From Polyangiaceae bacterium (GTDB lineage: Bacteria; Myxococcota_A; Polyangia; Polyangiales; Polyangiaceae): 64,000 bases of DNA. The stretch is taken from NCBI GenBank assembly GCA_041389725.1, contig JAWKRG010000003.1:248001-312000 (forward strand). The letters run 5' to 3'. Shown here in pieces: positions 54,718 through 63,029 of this stretch. The stretch's first letter is position 1. Every line of letters starts with the position of its first letter. Under the pieces are notes generated by a model. That model was not told where the DNA came from, did no database searches, and saw only the letters and a list, made by a program, of their open reading frames with translations. The translations under genes and the position numbers were made by a program.

Positions 54718-56841
54718 TCACGCAAGCTTCGGCTCGCCCCGACGGGAGTCACGGAGCGCCTCACCGCCCGGCGCCGGGATGCTCGTGGAGTCCTTGCGCC
54801 CGGCGCGCAGCGCTTGCGCGGGCAGGACGACTGTGAACGTGGCGCCTTGCCCCGACTGTGAGCTGACTTCGATGCGACCTCCCATTTCCTCGACCATGCG
54901 CTGACTGATCGCCAGCCCCAGACCCGTCCCACGATCCTTCGTGGTGAAGAACGGGACGAAGAGGTTGCTCATCACCTCCGGTGTCATGCCGGGGCCATCG
55001 TCTTGGACTGCGATCTCCACCCAACTCGCTTCAGCCAGGCCCACGCGATCGCGCTGGGACGTGCGCACCCAGATTCGGCTTGCGCCCGAATCTTGGGCAT
55101 TGAGCACGAGGTTCATCAGCACCTGTCGTAGCTGCTCTGCATCGGCACGCACCGGCGGGATCTCCTCCGCCAGTTCGGTTTCTACGGATGTGGATTCCCC
55201 TTCAGTTCCCAGAACCTGAAGCGTGCGTCGCACCACGGCGTTGGCGTCGATGACACCCGGATTGCCCTTTGAGGGCCGCGCGTAGTCCAGGACCGAGCCC
55301 ACGACCCGATCGAGGCGATCCACTTCCTCCAGGATGATTCCTAGGAACTCGGAAGCGTTCGCGTCGAGTTCGCTACCATCTTCGGGATCACTGAGCAGCT
55401 GTGCGGCGCCTTTGATGGCACCAAGCGGGTTCTTCACCTCGTGCGCCAAACCCGCGGCCATTTGGCCCAAAGCCGCCAGGCGGTCGCGCTCCTGAAGTCG
55501 ACGGTACTGTTTCGAATTCTCGACCACCACCGCAATCTGCGCGCACAGGGCGTCGAGCAGCGCGACGTCGTCCTGGGAGAACGCATCCCGCACGCGGTCG
55601 TCCACCACCAAGAGCAGGCCGATGACGCCACTCTTCTCACCACGAATGGGCGTCACCACGCCCTCACGAAACGCGCCGAGCACCTCCGCTGCGGCGAGGG
55701 CGCGCTCGTCGGCTTCCTTGGCTGAAGCCGGCCTTTTCCCGTCGTTTGCCTCGGCAACGAGTTCTTCCAGCACGAGAGAGGACTTGCCAATGCGATCGAG
55801 CAGCGGGCGTGCCACCGGACCGTCGATTCGTTCAGGAGCCGGCGGCCCGAAGGCCAGCGCCAAACCGAAGTCCTGGCCCACGGGATCGCGCAGGTAGAGC
55901 GCGGCCCCGGTGGCGCGACGCGAGGCCTCGAGCTCGGTCATGACGATCTGTGCCATCTCGCTGACCTGAAGCACGTGTACCAGCTGTCGCCGCGCGTTCT
56001 GGACGGCACGCTCCAGATCCACTCGCTCGAGAAAGAACGCGCGGTGAATGTACTTCTCCACCTTGTCGCGGAGGGGTTCGAACAACACCAGGATCACGAT
56101 CGAAGCCAGAATCGCGTTCAGGTACATGGTGGAGAACCCACCCACCAGCACCACGAAGACGTAGAAGATCCCCGCCAGAACGAAGGCCAGGGCCGTGGAC
56201 ACGACCAGCTGCCCCAGAATGTCGTAGAGGTCGACCAGTCGCTCGCGGATCATGCTCTCCGCGAGCACGAATAGGAAGACGATGGCGAGCACCGCGCCCA
56301 CGGGCGGCAACGGCGCGCCAATGAACCACAAGAAGTCGGCCAGGGAGAACAAGGCCGCGGATGCTCCGGTGAACACGAGAAATCGGACGCGTCGTTGGGT
56401 AGCGCGGGATTGGCTGCGCTCCCCGCGCAGCGCCAAGCTGTAGAGCCCCGCTGCGAACAGCCCGAACACGTAGAGCATCACCGCACCGCGAACCAAGCCG
56501 TGACGATGCTGCGGCGAGAGCACCAGCACCAGCATTGGCACCAGCAGCACCCCAGCCACGCGCACCAAGGTGGAGCGCCGCTCCAAACGCGGGACGATGA
56601 CTTCGAACAGATTGATCGCGAGCTGCGGCAACAGCACCGCCAGAATCGCAGTGAAGCGCACCCATACGTCCGCGCGCACGAAGTGATAGAGCCACTGTGC
56701 GATGTACCAAAGGCCGATGTCGGCGGCGAACGCCGCGAAAAACAGGTCCGCGCGTCGCCTACGACCGCGCAGCAGGATCGAGCCCGCAATGGCGAGCGCC
56801 AACGCGCCAGCGAACAAGCTCGTTCGGGTGCGAAGATCCAT
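54718..56841 (-). CDS. Membrane histidine kinase with multi-helix sensor and GAF domain
   Basis: The protein has 707 residues. About eight transmembrane helices fill residues 5-260 with short loops. A GAF-like domain lies at about 285-440 (VTPIRGEKSGVIGLLLVVDDR). HisKA with phospho-accepting His467 (HEVKNPLGAIKGAAQLL) and a HATPase domain follow (NLVLNAQDSG, DDGPGM, GTGLGLAIS). The multi-helix-GAF-HisKA order resembles PrsK-type and NtrB-like kinases that often pair with sigma-54 activators. A sigma-54 activator gene lies just upstream across the small lipoprotein gene, so it is a likely partner or member of the same circuit, although that activator has no receiver domain. Confidence 0.9.
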   Translation of the reverse strand: MDLRTRTSLFAGALALAIAGSILLRGRRRRADLFFAAFAADIGLWYIAQWLYHFVRADVWVRFTAILAVLLPQLAINLFEVIVPRLERRSTLVRVAGVLLVPMLVLVLSPQHRHGLVRGAVMLYVFGLFAAGLYSLALRGERSQSRATQRRVRFLVFTGASAALFSLADFLWFIGAPLPPVGAVLAIVFLFVLAESMIRERLVDLYDILGQLVVSTALAFVLAGIFYVFVVLVGGFSTMYLNAILASIVILVLFEPLRDKVEKYIHRAFFLERVDLERAVQNARRQLVHVLQVSEMAQIVMTELEASRRATGAALYLRDPVGQDFGLALAFGPPAPERIDGPVARPLLDRIGKSSLVLEELVAEANDGKRPASAKEADERALAAAEVLGAFREGVVTPIRGEKSGVIGLLLVVDDRVRDAFSQDDVALLDALCAQIAVVVENSKQYRRLQERDRLAALGQMAAGLAHEVKNPLGAIKGAAQLLSDPEDGSELDANASEFLGIILEEVDRLDRVVGSVLDYARPSKGNPGVIDANAVVRRTLQVLGTEGESTSVETELAEEIPPVRADAEQLRQVLMNLVLNAQDSGASRIWVRTSQRDRVGLAEASWVEIAVQDDGPGMTPEVMSNLFVPFFTTKDRGTGLGLAISQRMVEEMGGRIEVSSQSGQGATFTVVLPAQALRAGRKDSTSIPAPGGEALRDSRRGEPKLA

Positions 56842-56915
56842 GCCTGACTCAGACTATCTCGAAACCGAACTCGGGGTCAGGCAGACGCGCCGGCTCGCCG
56901 TGCGGTGAGAAGCGC

Positions 56916-57323
56916 TCAGCCGCCGCTGCCGCTGGTCTGCTGGCCTTTGCTACCCGCGCCGTTGGTACCCGTTTCGGGTCCTTGCGACTGCGTGTCGTTG
57001 CCTTCGGTCTGGGTGCCGCCACCGTTGGTGGTGCCTTCGTGCTCCCCTTCCCAAGGATAAGGAGTAGGGCCACTCGGCGTCGAATCGGTAACCCAGGGAT
57101 ACGGCGTGGGCCCGTGGGGCTCACCGCTCTGGTTGGCAACAGCGGGGTCTGGCGCCCACTCCAAGACTTGGGGCAGGCCGGGACTACCCGCCGCCTCGGC
57201 CTGCTCGCCAACAGTCAAATCGAACTCGTCTTCTTGGATGTCCTGAACGTTGTCCGGATCCCCAGCCTCGACTGCACAAGCAGCCAGAGATAGGGCCATT
57301 GCGAGGTACAGGATGCGGCGCAT
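56916..57323 (-). CDS. Small lipoprotein with twin GPTPYPW repeats
   Basis: The protein has 135 residues from the ATG at 57323, which shares one base with the stop of the sigma-54 activator gene (TGATG). The signal MRRILYLAMALSLAAC gives a lipidated Cys16. An acidic segment (DNVQDIQEDEFDLTVGEQAEA) follows. Then GPTPYPW occurs twice, 14 residues apart (DNA 57093-57113 and 57051-57071). The tail is Gly/Thr/Gln/Ser-rich and low in complexity. No family is recognised. Its place between an activator gene and a kinase gene suggests an envelope signal or readout component. Confidence 0.7.
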   Translation of the reverse strand: MRRILYLAMALSLAACAVEAGDPDNVQDIQEDEFDLTVGEQAEAAGSPGLPQVLEWAPDPAVANQSGEPHGPTPYPWVTDSTPSGPTPYPWEGEHEGTTNGGGTQTEGNDTQSQGPETGTNGAGSKGQQTSGSGG

Positions 57324-60300
57324 CACGATGCCTCCTCCGTGGAAAGCTCGTACTGTTTGACGAGCTGGCTGAGTCGCGGACGCTTCATGCCAAGCAATGC
57401 GGCCGCGCGAGTGATATTGCCACCCGTCTCTGCCAGAGCTCGGGTGATGCATTCTTTTTCGATGTTGCGCTTCAGATCCGAAAGGCTGGTGCCGCCATGT
57501 CGGATCTCTCGGTAGACGACGGAACTGACTGGGTCCTGGCCAGTGCCGAGGTCCGAGGACATCTCGGGGGCCGGTGGCACGCTCGACCGGCGCACCGAAT
57601 CCGGCGACGTGGCCTGGGGCTCGGAGGCCACGCGTCGGAGCGCCTCGACATGCTCCACCAGGTCGGTGACGCGAATCGTCTCGTCAGCTGCGAAGAGCGA
57701 GGCGGCACGCATGGCGTTGTCCAACTCACGGACGTTGCCCGGCCAGCGGTAGCGCATGCACAGCTGCACCGCTTCGGTGCTGAGCGTCTTCGCTACCTCG
57801 CCCCGCTCGCGGGCGATGCGATTCAGTAGCGCGTCCATGAGCATGGGCAGGTCAGTGAGCCGTTCGCGCAGAGCCGGGATGTCGAGGGTGAGCCCAGCGA
57901 GGCGGTAGTAGAGATCCTCGCGGAACTGGCCCGCCTCGACCATGGCCTTCAGATTGCGGTTGGTCGCGCACACGATGCGCACGTCCACGGGAATCGACGC
58001 GGTGCCGCCGACTCGCTCGATCCGGCGCTCCTCGAGCACTCGCAGCAAGGCGACCTGGGTACGGGGGGAAATGTCGCCGATTTCGTCGAGGAACAGCGTG
58101 CCACCGTTCGCGCGCTCGAAGCGTCCGCGCTTGCGTGAAGTGGCGCCGGTGAAGGACCCCTTCTCGTGACCGAAGAGTTCGGACAGCAGCAAGCTCTCCA
58201 CCAGCGCCGCGCAGTTGACCTTGACCAGAGGACCGTCGCTGCGACGGCTCGCGCCATGAATCAGCTCGGCGATGAGTTCCTTGCCGGTACCGCTCTCGCC
58301 CAGCACGAGGACCGTTGCGTCCGTGGGAGCCACTCGCTCCGCTGCCGCGAGCAGCGAGCGCACGCCGGGGTCTCGGCCAACGTAGGCTGCCTTCGCCTTC
58401 GCACCCGCACGGGCGGGTGCCGACGCCGGGCGCGGCTCGTCCGCAGGCACGTCCAATCGCTCCAGACGCGAGAGGCGTACCATGTCGGGCCGTGCCAGAT
58501 AGGCGTCACGCAGGGAACCGGGCAGAGCCTCCGCGAGTTGATCGCGCAGGCGCGCCGCTTGGCGCACGTGATGCGCGGCCGTGTAGTCGTCCCCGGCAGC
58601 TAGCGCGACTTCGGCGAAGGTGACATGCGCCTCACGACATAGCTCTTCATCCCCGGACTTGCGCGCCTCCGCCACGGCCTGCTCAGCCAGCTCCTCGGCG
58701 GGCTGACCTGCCGCTCGCGCGATGAGCGCACGTAGTAGCGCGACCTCGGCGTGATCGAAGGGAGAAGCCGCCACCGCGTCGGCTGCGTCCGTGGCCCGTT
58801 GCGCAACCGGCACGCGACCGTCCTCCAGTGCAACGCGCGCCTCCAGGCGCTGGCACTCCCCGATCTTGTCGCCATCCGATGCATGGGCGGCAGCCCGATG
58901 CGCTGCGGCCAGCTCACGTTCGGCATCCAGAGTCCGCCCGCGAGCCAGATGGACGCGCGCTGTCGCGAGGGACAGCTCGGTCATTCGCGACAAGGGAGCG
59001 CCCGCCCCGAGTGCCTGGCGCCCGAAGCGCAACCCCTGCTCGGCGTGCTCGACAAGCCCCAAGCGCAACCGCAACTCGACGAGGTTGGCGACGTCGCGAG
59101 CGAATCCCAGGCGATCACCGAGGCGACGATGGACGCTCGTGGTTTCTTCGAGCAGCTGCAAGCCCTTGGCGTGCTCGTGACGCTCGATCGCCAACACTGC
59201 GAGGTTGCTGAGGGCGAACGCCACTGCGCGAGGTTCGCGACGCGCTTCGCCGTCCGCCAACACGCTCTCGAGCAGGGCCTGCGCTTCGTCACGGCTACCC
59301 CGTGACAAGAGTGCGATCGCGCGGTTGACCCGAGCGCGCAACTCCGAAACGCTGGCACCCGAGCTGATGGCCTCGCACACGTCCGCGGCGAAGTGCTGGT
59401 CCGCTTCGTCCCAGGCAGCGCGCGCGAGCAGGATCTTCCCCAGCACGTTGCGCGCGCCCAAGCGAAGCTCCGGCAAATCGCTATCCAGCGCCTGCGACGC
59501 GAGTCGCGACGCTTCATTGAACTCGCCGCGGGCGTAGGCCGTTTCTGCGAGCTCCACCGCGGCTCTGGCAGCCTGCTCGCTCGACGGTGCCGACTTCATG
59601 GCCTTGAGCAAGGCCGCCTCCGCGCTCACCAGATCGCCACGCGCGAGAAATGCTCGCCCCAAGAGCAACTCGTGGCGGAAGGCATTCGTGGAGCGCGCCC
59701 CCGGACGAGCGAAATCGAGGGCCACCTCTACATCCCCCAACTCCAGCGCCAATTCGGCGACGCGCAGCACGTCGCTAGGTGCGGCCTGCACCTGCGGCAG
59801 CAGCTCTCGCCAGCGCTTCCACATCTCGCTGCGAGCAAAGGCGTCCCTCGCCGCGTCGAGGGCAGTGCGCATTCGCTGCTCCAACCCCGATGCGTCGAGC
59901 TGGTGGACCGTCAGCGACGCCGACCGTGCGAGCGCCCAGGGATCCTCGGGAAATGCAGTGGCCAAAGCGGCGCCCACGCGCGCAGAGATCTCGGGATCCG
60001 GCGCGTCGACGCTCGTTTCGTGTGCAAGCTCCAGAAGGCCATCACGAACTTCCACCACGCCCGCAGCGAGAAGCGCGTCCCACTGCGGACGGGGACCAAG
60101 CGCCTCGGCGCGATCCACGGGCCAGGGTCGCTCGCTCAGCGCGAGCGCCGACAACAGCTCCCGCTCTACTCGCCCCAGGTGCGGTTCACCTTGGGTGCGC
60201 ACGTTCACGCGAGCGTCGAGTTGCTCGAGGGAACCGCCGGTCTCACGGCTCTGCACCGACGCGACACAATCCCAGAATCGCCCCAAAGAAGCTGAATCCA

Positions 60301-60805
60301 ACCGCTCTTCGACGACGAAATCACTACTGCTCGCGAGTTCCAAGGGGGAGCGCGAAAGCAGAACGAAGAGCGCGCGGGAGCTTCGTTCCGAGATGAGTCG
60401 CGCCACTTGCGCGTCCCAACTCGCCACCTCCATGGGCGCGATGATCATCGCTTCAGCGGCGTCCGCCGCTGCAAGGAGGGCCTCGGCCAACTCGAAGGCG
60501 TCGCTGGACGCAGCGTTCAAACCCATGCGCCGCGCCAGATCTCGCATCGAACTCGCAGCAGAAAGCGAAGCTCGGTACGCCTTTCGGCCCAAACTCGCTG
60601 CTCGGCGTTCAGCGTGGCGCGCGACCGCGAGCGCAACGGAGCGCGTCGGAATCACGACCTGAATCACGCCGTGAGTGCCTGGCTGGCGCAGCACGTCGTC
60701 CAGCACGTCGAAGGCCGGATCCGTCGGTGCCCGAGCCAATGGCAAGGAAGTGATTTCAGCCGCCACGGTGATAAGAACGGTAGCCTCGGAAGAGGGGTGG
60801 GGCAA
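57323..60805 (-). CDS. Sigma-54-dependent activator with N-terminal ATPase-like and TPR regions
   Basis: The protein has 1160 residues from a TTG at 60805; a GTG at 60766 is an alternative. Residues about 30-250 resemble a STAND/MalT-like NTPase module without a visible Walker A (GVIQVVIPTRSVALAVARHA). Residues about 300-780 are TPR-like helical repeats. The sigma-54 AAA+ domain carries GESGTGKE at 836-843, GSFTGA at 883-888 (GAFTGA variant), FLDEIGDIS, and RWPGNVREL. A Fis-type helix-turn-helix lies at about 1110-1150 (ITRAAALLGMKRPRLSQL). It drives RpoN promoters in response to a signal sensed by the TPR region rather than by a receiver domain. Confidence 0.92.
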   Translation of the reverse strand: MPHPSSEATVLITVAAEITSLPLARAPTDPAFDVLDDVLRQPGTHGVIQVVIPTRSVALAVARHAERRAASLGRKAYRASLSAASSMRDLARRMGLNAASSDAFELAEALLAAADAAEAMIIAPMEVASWDAQVARLISERSSRALFVLLSRSPLELASSSDFVVEERLDSASLGRFWDCVASVQSRETGGSLEQLDARVNVRTQGEPHLGRVERELLSALALSERPWPVDRAEALGPRPQWDALLAAGVVEVRDGLLELAHETSVDAPDPEISARVGAALATAFPEDPWALARSASLTVHQLDASGLEQRMRTALDAARDAFARSEMWKRWRELLPQVQAAPSDVLRVAELALELGDVEVALDFARPGARSTNAFRHELLLGRAFLARGDLVSAEAALLKAMKSAPSSEQAARAAVELAETAYARGEFNEASRLASQALDSDLPELRLGARNVLGKILLARAAWDEADQHFAADVCEAISSGASVSELRARVNRAIALLSRGSRDEAQALLESVLADGEARREPRAVAFALSNLAVLAIERHEHAKGLQLLEETTSVHRRLGDRLGFARDVANLVELRLRLGLVEHAEQGLRFGRQALGAGAPLSRMTELSLATARVHLARGRTLDAERELAAAHRAAAHASDGDKIGECQRLEARVALEDGRVPVAQRATDAADAVAASPFDHAEVALLRALIARAAGQPAEELAEQAVAEARKSGDEELCREAHVTFAEVALAAGDDYTAAHHVRQAARLRDQLAEALPGSLRDAYLARPDMVRLSRLERLDVPADEPRPASAPARAGAKAKAAYVGRDPGVRSLLAAAERVAPTDATVLVLGESGTGKELIAELIHGASRRSDGPLVKVNCAALVESLLLSELFGHEKGSFTGATSRKRGRFERANGGTLFLDEIGDISPRTQVALLRVLEERRIERVGGTASIPVDVRIVCATNRNLKAMVEAGQFREDLYYRLAGLTLDIPALRERLTDLPMLMDALLNRIARERGEVAKTLSTEAVQLCMRYRWPGNVRELDNAMRAASLFAADETIRVTDLVEHVEALRRVASEPQATSPDSVRRSSVPPAPEMSSDLGTGQDPVSSVVYREIRHGGTSLSDLKRNIEKECITRALAETGGNITRAAALLGMKRPRLSQLVKQYELSTEEAS

Positions 60806-60817
60806 CGTGATTTCCCG

Positions 60818-61699
60818 CTATTTCTTGCGGGTTTTTACTGATTCTTGAGCTTTCGCTCCGGCCGAAATTTTCCGCTCTGGGCGGCTAAGAATTCCAGCCA
60901 CGGTGGCTCGAATCGCGCGGGCGTCGCTCAAGGAGAGGCCCGCCTGCCTCTGCGCCATTTCCAGCTGGACTCGAACCAAGCGAGCGTACAGCTCTGCAAC
61001 GTTCGGCTGGGACCCCAGCACTTCGAGGTGGCGACGAACGGTAGCGGCGTCTCCCCGGACGACGGGGCCCGTGAGCGACGCCGAAATACCAATGTTTTCA
61101 ACGTTTTCCGCGACGCTGCGGAGCAGTGCTCCGAGCGCCGACGCCCTCAGGCGCGCGTCGGCGAGCCCCGCCTGCTCGAGCAACGAGCCAGCCACCTCAG
61201 CCAGGGCAACCGTGCCGTTGGCGAGCAACACGGCCGCGGCGTGGTAGCGGCCCGGCTCGATCCCGCGCCCGTCCACGACGCGAGCGCCGATGGCCTTGGC
61301 CAAGGCTCGGGCCGCCCGCCGCGCCGCAGGGTCACCACGCACGAGCAGCGCCGCCCCCCGAAGCCCCGCCGCACCGACGGGACCGGCGAAGCTGAACAAG
61401 GGGTGAGCAGACCCGACGGCGCGAGTGTGGGCGCGCAGCGGCGCGAGTACCTCCACGTCGACCGCTCCAGCGAGGTGGAGCACGACGCTCCGCGACGAAG
61501 GCACGGCGCGCTTCGCGAGCTCGGCTGCGACGCTCGCCAACTGCCCATCGCGCACTGCAAGAAGCACGACGTCGGCCGTCGGCGCGCGTGCGGGCAAGCC
61601 GCGGCGCAGCGCACGAAGCTCCGACGCTACGCCCCTCTCGCGCAGCACGGCGTGCAGGCCGCGCCCGGCGCGCCCCGCGCCGAGGATCCAGACTCTCAC
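60818..61699 (-). CDS. Rossmann-like and DUF2520 domain protein
   Basis: The protein has 293 residues from a GTG overlapping the nadD stop (GTGA at 61696-61699). The N-terminal Rossmann fold has GAGRAGRGL. DUF2520 follows with VVLHLAGAVDVEVLAPLR, GSAHPLFSF and GRYHAAAVLLANGTVALAEVAG. The family looks like NADP-dependent ketopantoate-reductase-type dehydrogenases of unknown substrate. It is followed by the sigma-54 activator gene after 12 bases. Confidence 0.85.
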   Translation of the reverse strand: MRVWILGAGRAGRGLHAVLRERGVASELRALRRGLPARAPTADVVLLAVRDGQLASVAAELAKRAVPSSRSVVLHLAGAVDVEVLAPLRAHTRAVGSAHPLFSFAGPVGAAGLRGAALLVRGDPAARRAARALAKAIGARVVDGRGIEPGRYHAAAVLLANGTVALAEVAGSLLEQAGLADARLRASALGALLRSVAENVENIGISASLTGPVVRGDAATVRRHLEVLGSQPNVAELYARLVRVQLEMAQRQAGLSLSDARAIRATVAGILSRPERKISAGAKAQESVKTRKK

Positions 61700-62253
61700 G
61701 CGTAGAGCCCTCGCTGCAGCGCATGATCGAGCACCGCCTTGGGCAGCAGAGCTCGAAGGGTTTCGAGCGCCTCGGAACTGCGCGCGTGCAATAGATCGCG
61801 GATACGCGTGGACGACAGCTCGGGCAGTACTGCTACCGGTGCGTCTGGATGCTCGAATCCCACCCGCCCCAGCACCAACGGTGGGGCGAGAGCCGTGATG
61901 CGATCGAAAGCATGCCACTTCGGTGCTTCGAACAGCACGTCGGATCCCACCATCAAACGCAGCTGCCAGTCCGGATGCTCGGACTTCAGATGCGTCAGTG
62001 TGTTCAAGGTCAGGCTCGGCGTCGCAAGTCGCTCTTCGACCGCCGAAACCTCGACGCCGGGGATCCACTCCACGGCACGACGCGCCATTTCCAGCCGGTC
62101 CGCATAGGGCGCCAGGGGCTTGTCGAAGGGATGCTTGAACACCGGTACCACGAGCACGCGATCCGCTAGACCAGTGCTGACGACGTAGGCGCACGCCAAG
62201 ACGTGCGCCACATGGGGCGGATTGAAGCTACCTCCGAAGAACGCCACCTGCAT
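61696..62253 (-). CDS. nadD: Nicotinate-nucleotide adenylyltransferase
   Basis: The protein has 185 residues. The nucleotidyltransferase signature GGSFNPPHVAHV (about 7-18) and the C-terminal SSTRIRDLL mark it as NadD. The VVPVFKHPFDKPLAP loop and MVGSDVLFEAPKWH fit. It joins nicotinate mononucleotide and ATP to make deamido-NAD. It starts three bases after the preceding unknown gene and overlaps the DUF2520 gene. Confidence 0.92.
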   Translation of the reverse strand: MQVAFFGGSFNPPHVAHVLACAYVVSTGLADRVLVVPVFKHPFDKPLAPYADRLEMARRAVEWIPGVEVSAVEERLATPSLTLNTLTHLKSEHPDWQLRLMVGSDVLFEAPKWHAFDRITALAPPLVLGRVGFEHPDAPVAVLPELSSTRIRDLLHARSSEALETLRALLPKAVLDHALQRGLYA

Positions 62254-62256
62254 GAG

Positions 62257-62865
62257 TCAGGTGTCCGACACGCTGATTCGCGCCGAAGGCGCCGCTACCA
62301 GGCGCTCGCGGCGGATCTCGCGGCACACGCTGTCGAACAAGGCCAGGTGCACTCCATCCGCGCGCTCTTCGAGCAGCATCAGTCCAAAGTCCCCCAGGTG
62401 CCCGGGCGCCAAGAACCAGCGCGAGCCAACGGGCTTGACCAGGGGGTCCGGGCTCTTTCCAAACACGAGGAAGGTTGCCGACGCGATGTCGTCTTCATCG
62501 AGGTTCGCCTTGTCGTGGATCAAGACGGCGACCCGGCCGCCCAGCAGTTCCATCAGCCGCGTGCCATCGCCGGGCAAGGCTTCGAAGGCGCGCAGCGCTT
62601 CGCGCTCCCGTTCCGCCGCGACGAAGGCATCGATATCCATGGGACTGCCCTCGGCGCAGCGCTCGGCCGCGCGCGCGAAGAGTGCGCCCTCGCCAGCGTC
62701 GGCGCCCACGAGGGACGTAGCCCACTTTTCCACCACGCGGTCCAAGGCACCGTCGAGGCCCAGGTACACGACCCGCTCCGCTCGCGCGTCTTCGTGAAGG
62801 AATCGCGCCGCACGCTCCAGCACGTCGAGACGATCCGTCGCGGGGCCTAACAGACCAAGGCGCAT
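62257..62865 (-). CDS. Hypothetical protein upstream of nadD
   Basis: The protein has 202 residues from the ATG at 62865 (MRLGLLGPATDRLDVLERAARFL). Upstream frame extends but is noncoding in character. It is soluble and mixed alpha/beta. The segments RVVYLGLDGALDRVV, VAVLIHDKANLDEDDI, LAPGHLG and LMLLEER are suggestive of a phosphoesterase-like fold (compare calcineurin-type or YfcE-like proteins), but metal ligands are not complete enough to claim it. It opens the nadD series and is probably co-transcribed with it. Confidence 0.65.
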   Translation of the reverse strand: MRLGLLGPATDRLDVLERAARFLHEDARAERVVYLGLDGALDRVVEKWATSLVGADAGEGALFARAAERCAEGSPMDIDAFVAAEREREALRAFEALPGDGTRLMELLGGRVAVLIHDKANLDEDDIASATFLVFGKSPDPLVKPVGSRWFLAPGHLGDFGLMLLEERADGVHLALFDSVCREIRRERLVAAPSARISVSDT

Positions 62866-63029
62866 GGGTGGACGGTAGTGCTGCGTTCCCCGAGCCGCAA
62901 TCACCGGCGAGGACCGCCTGCAAGGCGGAAGGGAACGCTCGTGCGACGCACTCGCAGTGGGCCGGAATGGGGCTCGAGGGCCGAAGCCCTGGCTTTTGTT
63001 GCGGGTTTGGAGGGAGAGTCTCGGTCGCA

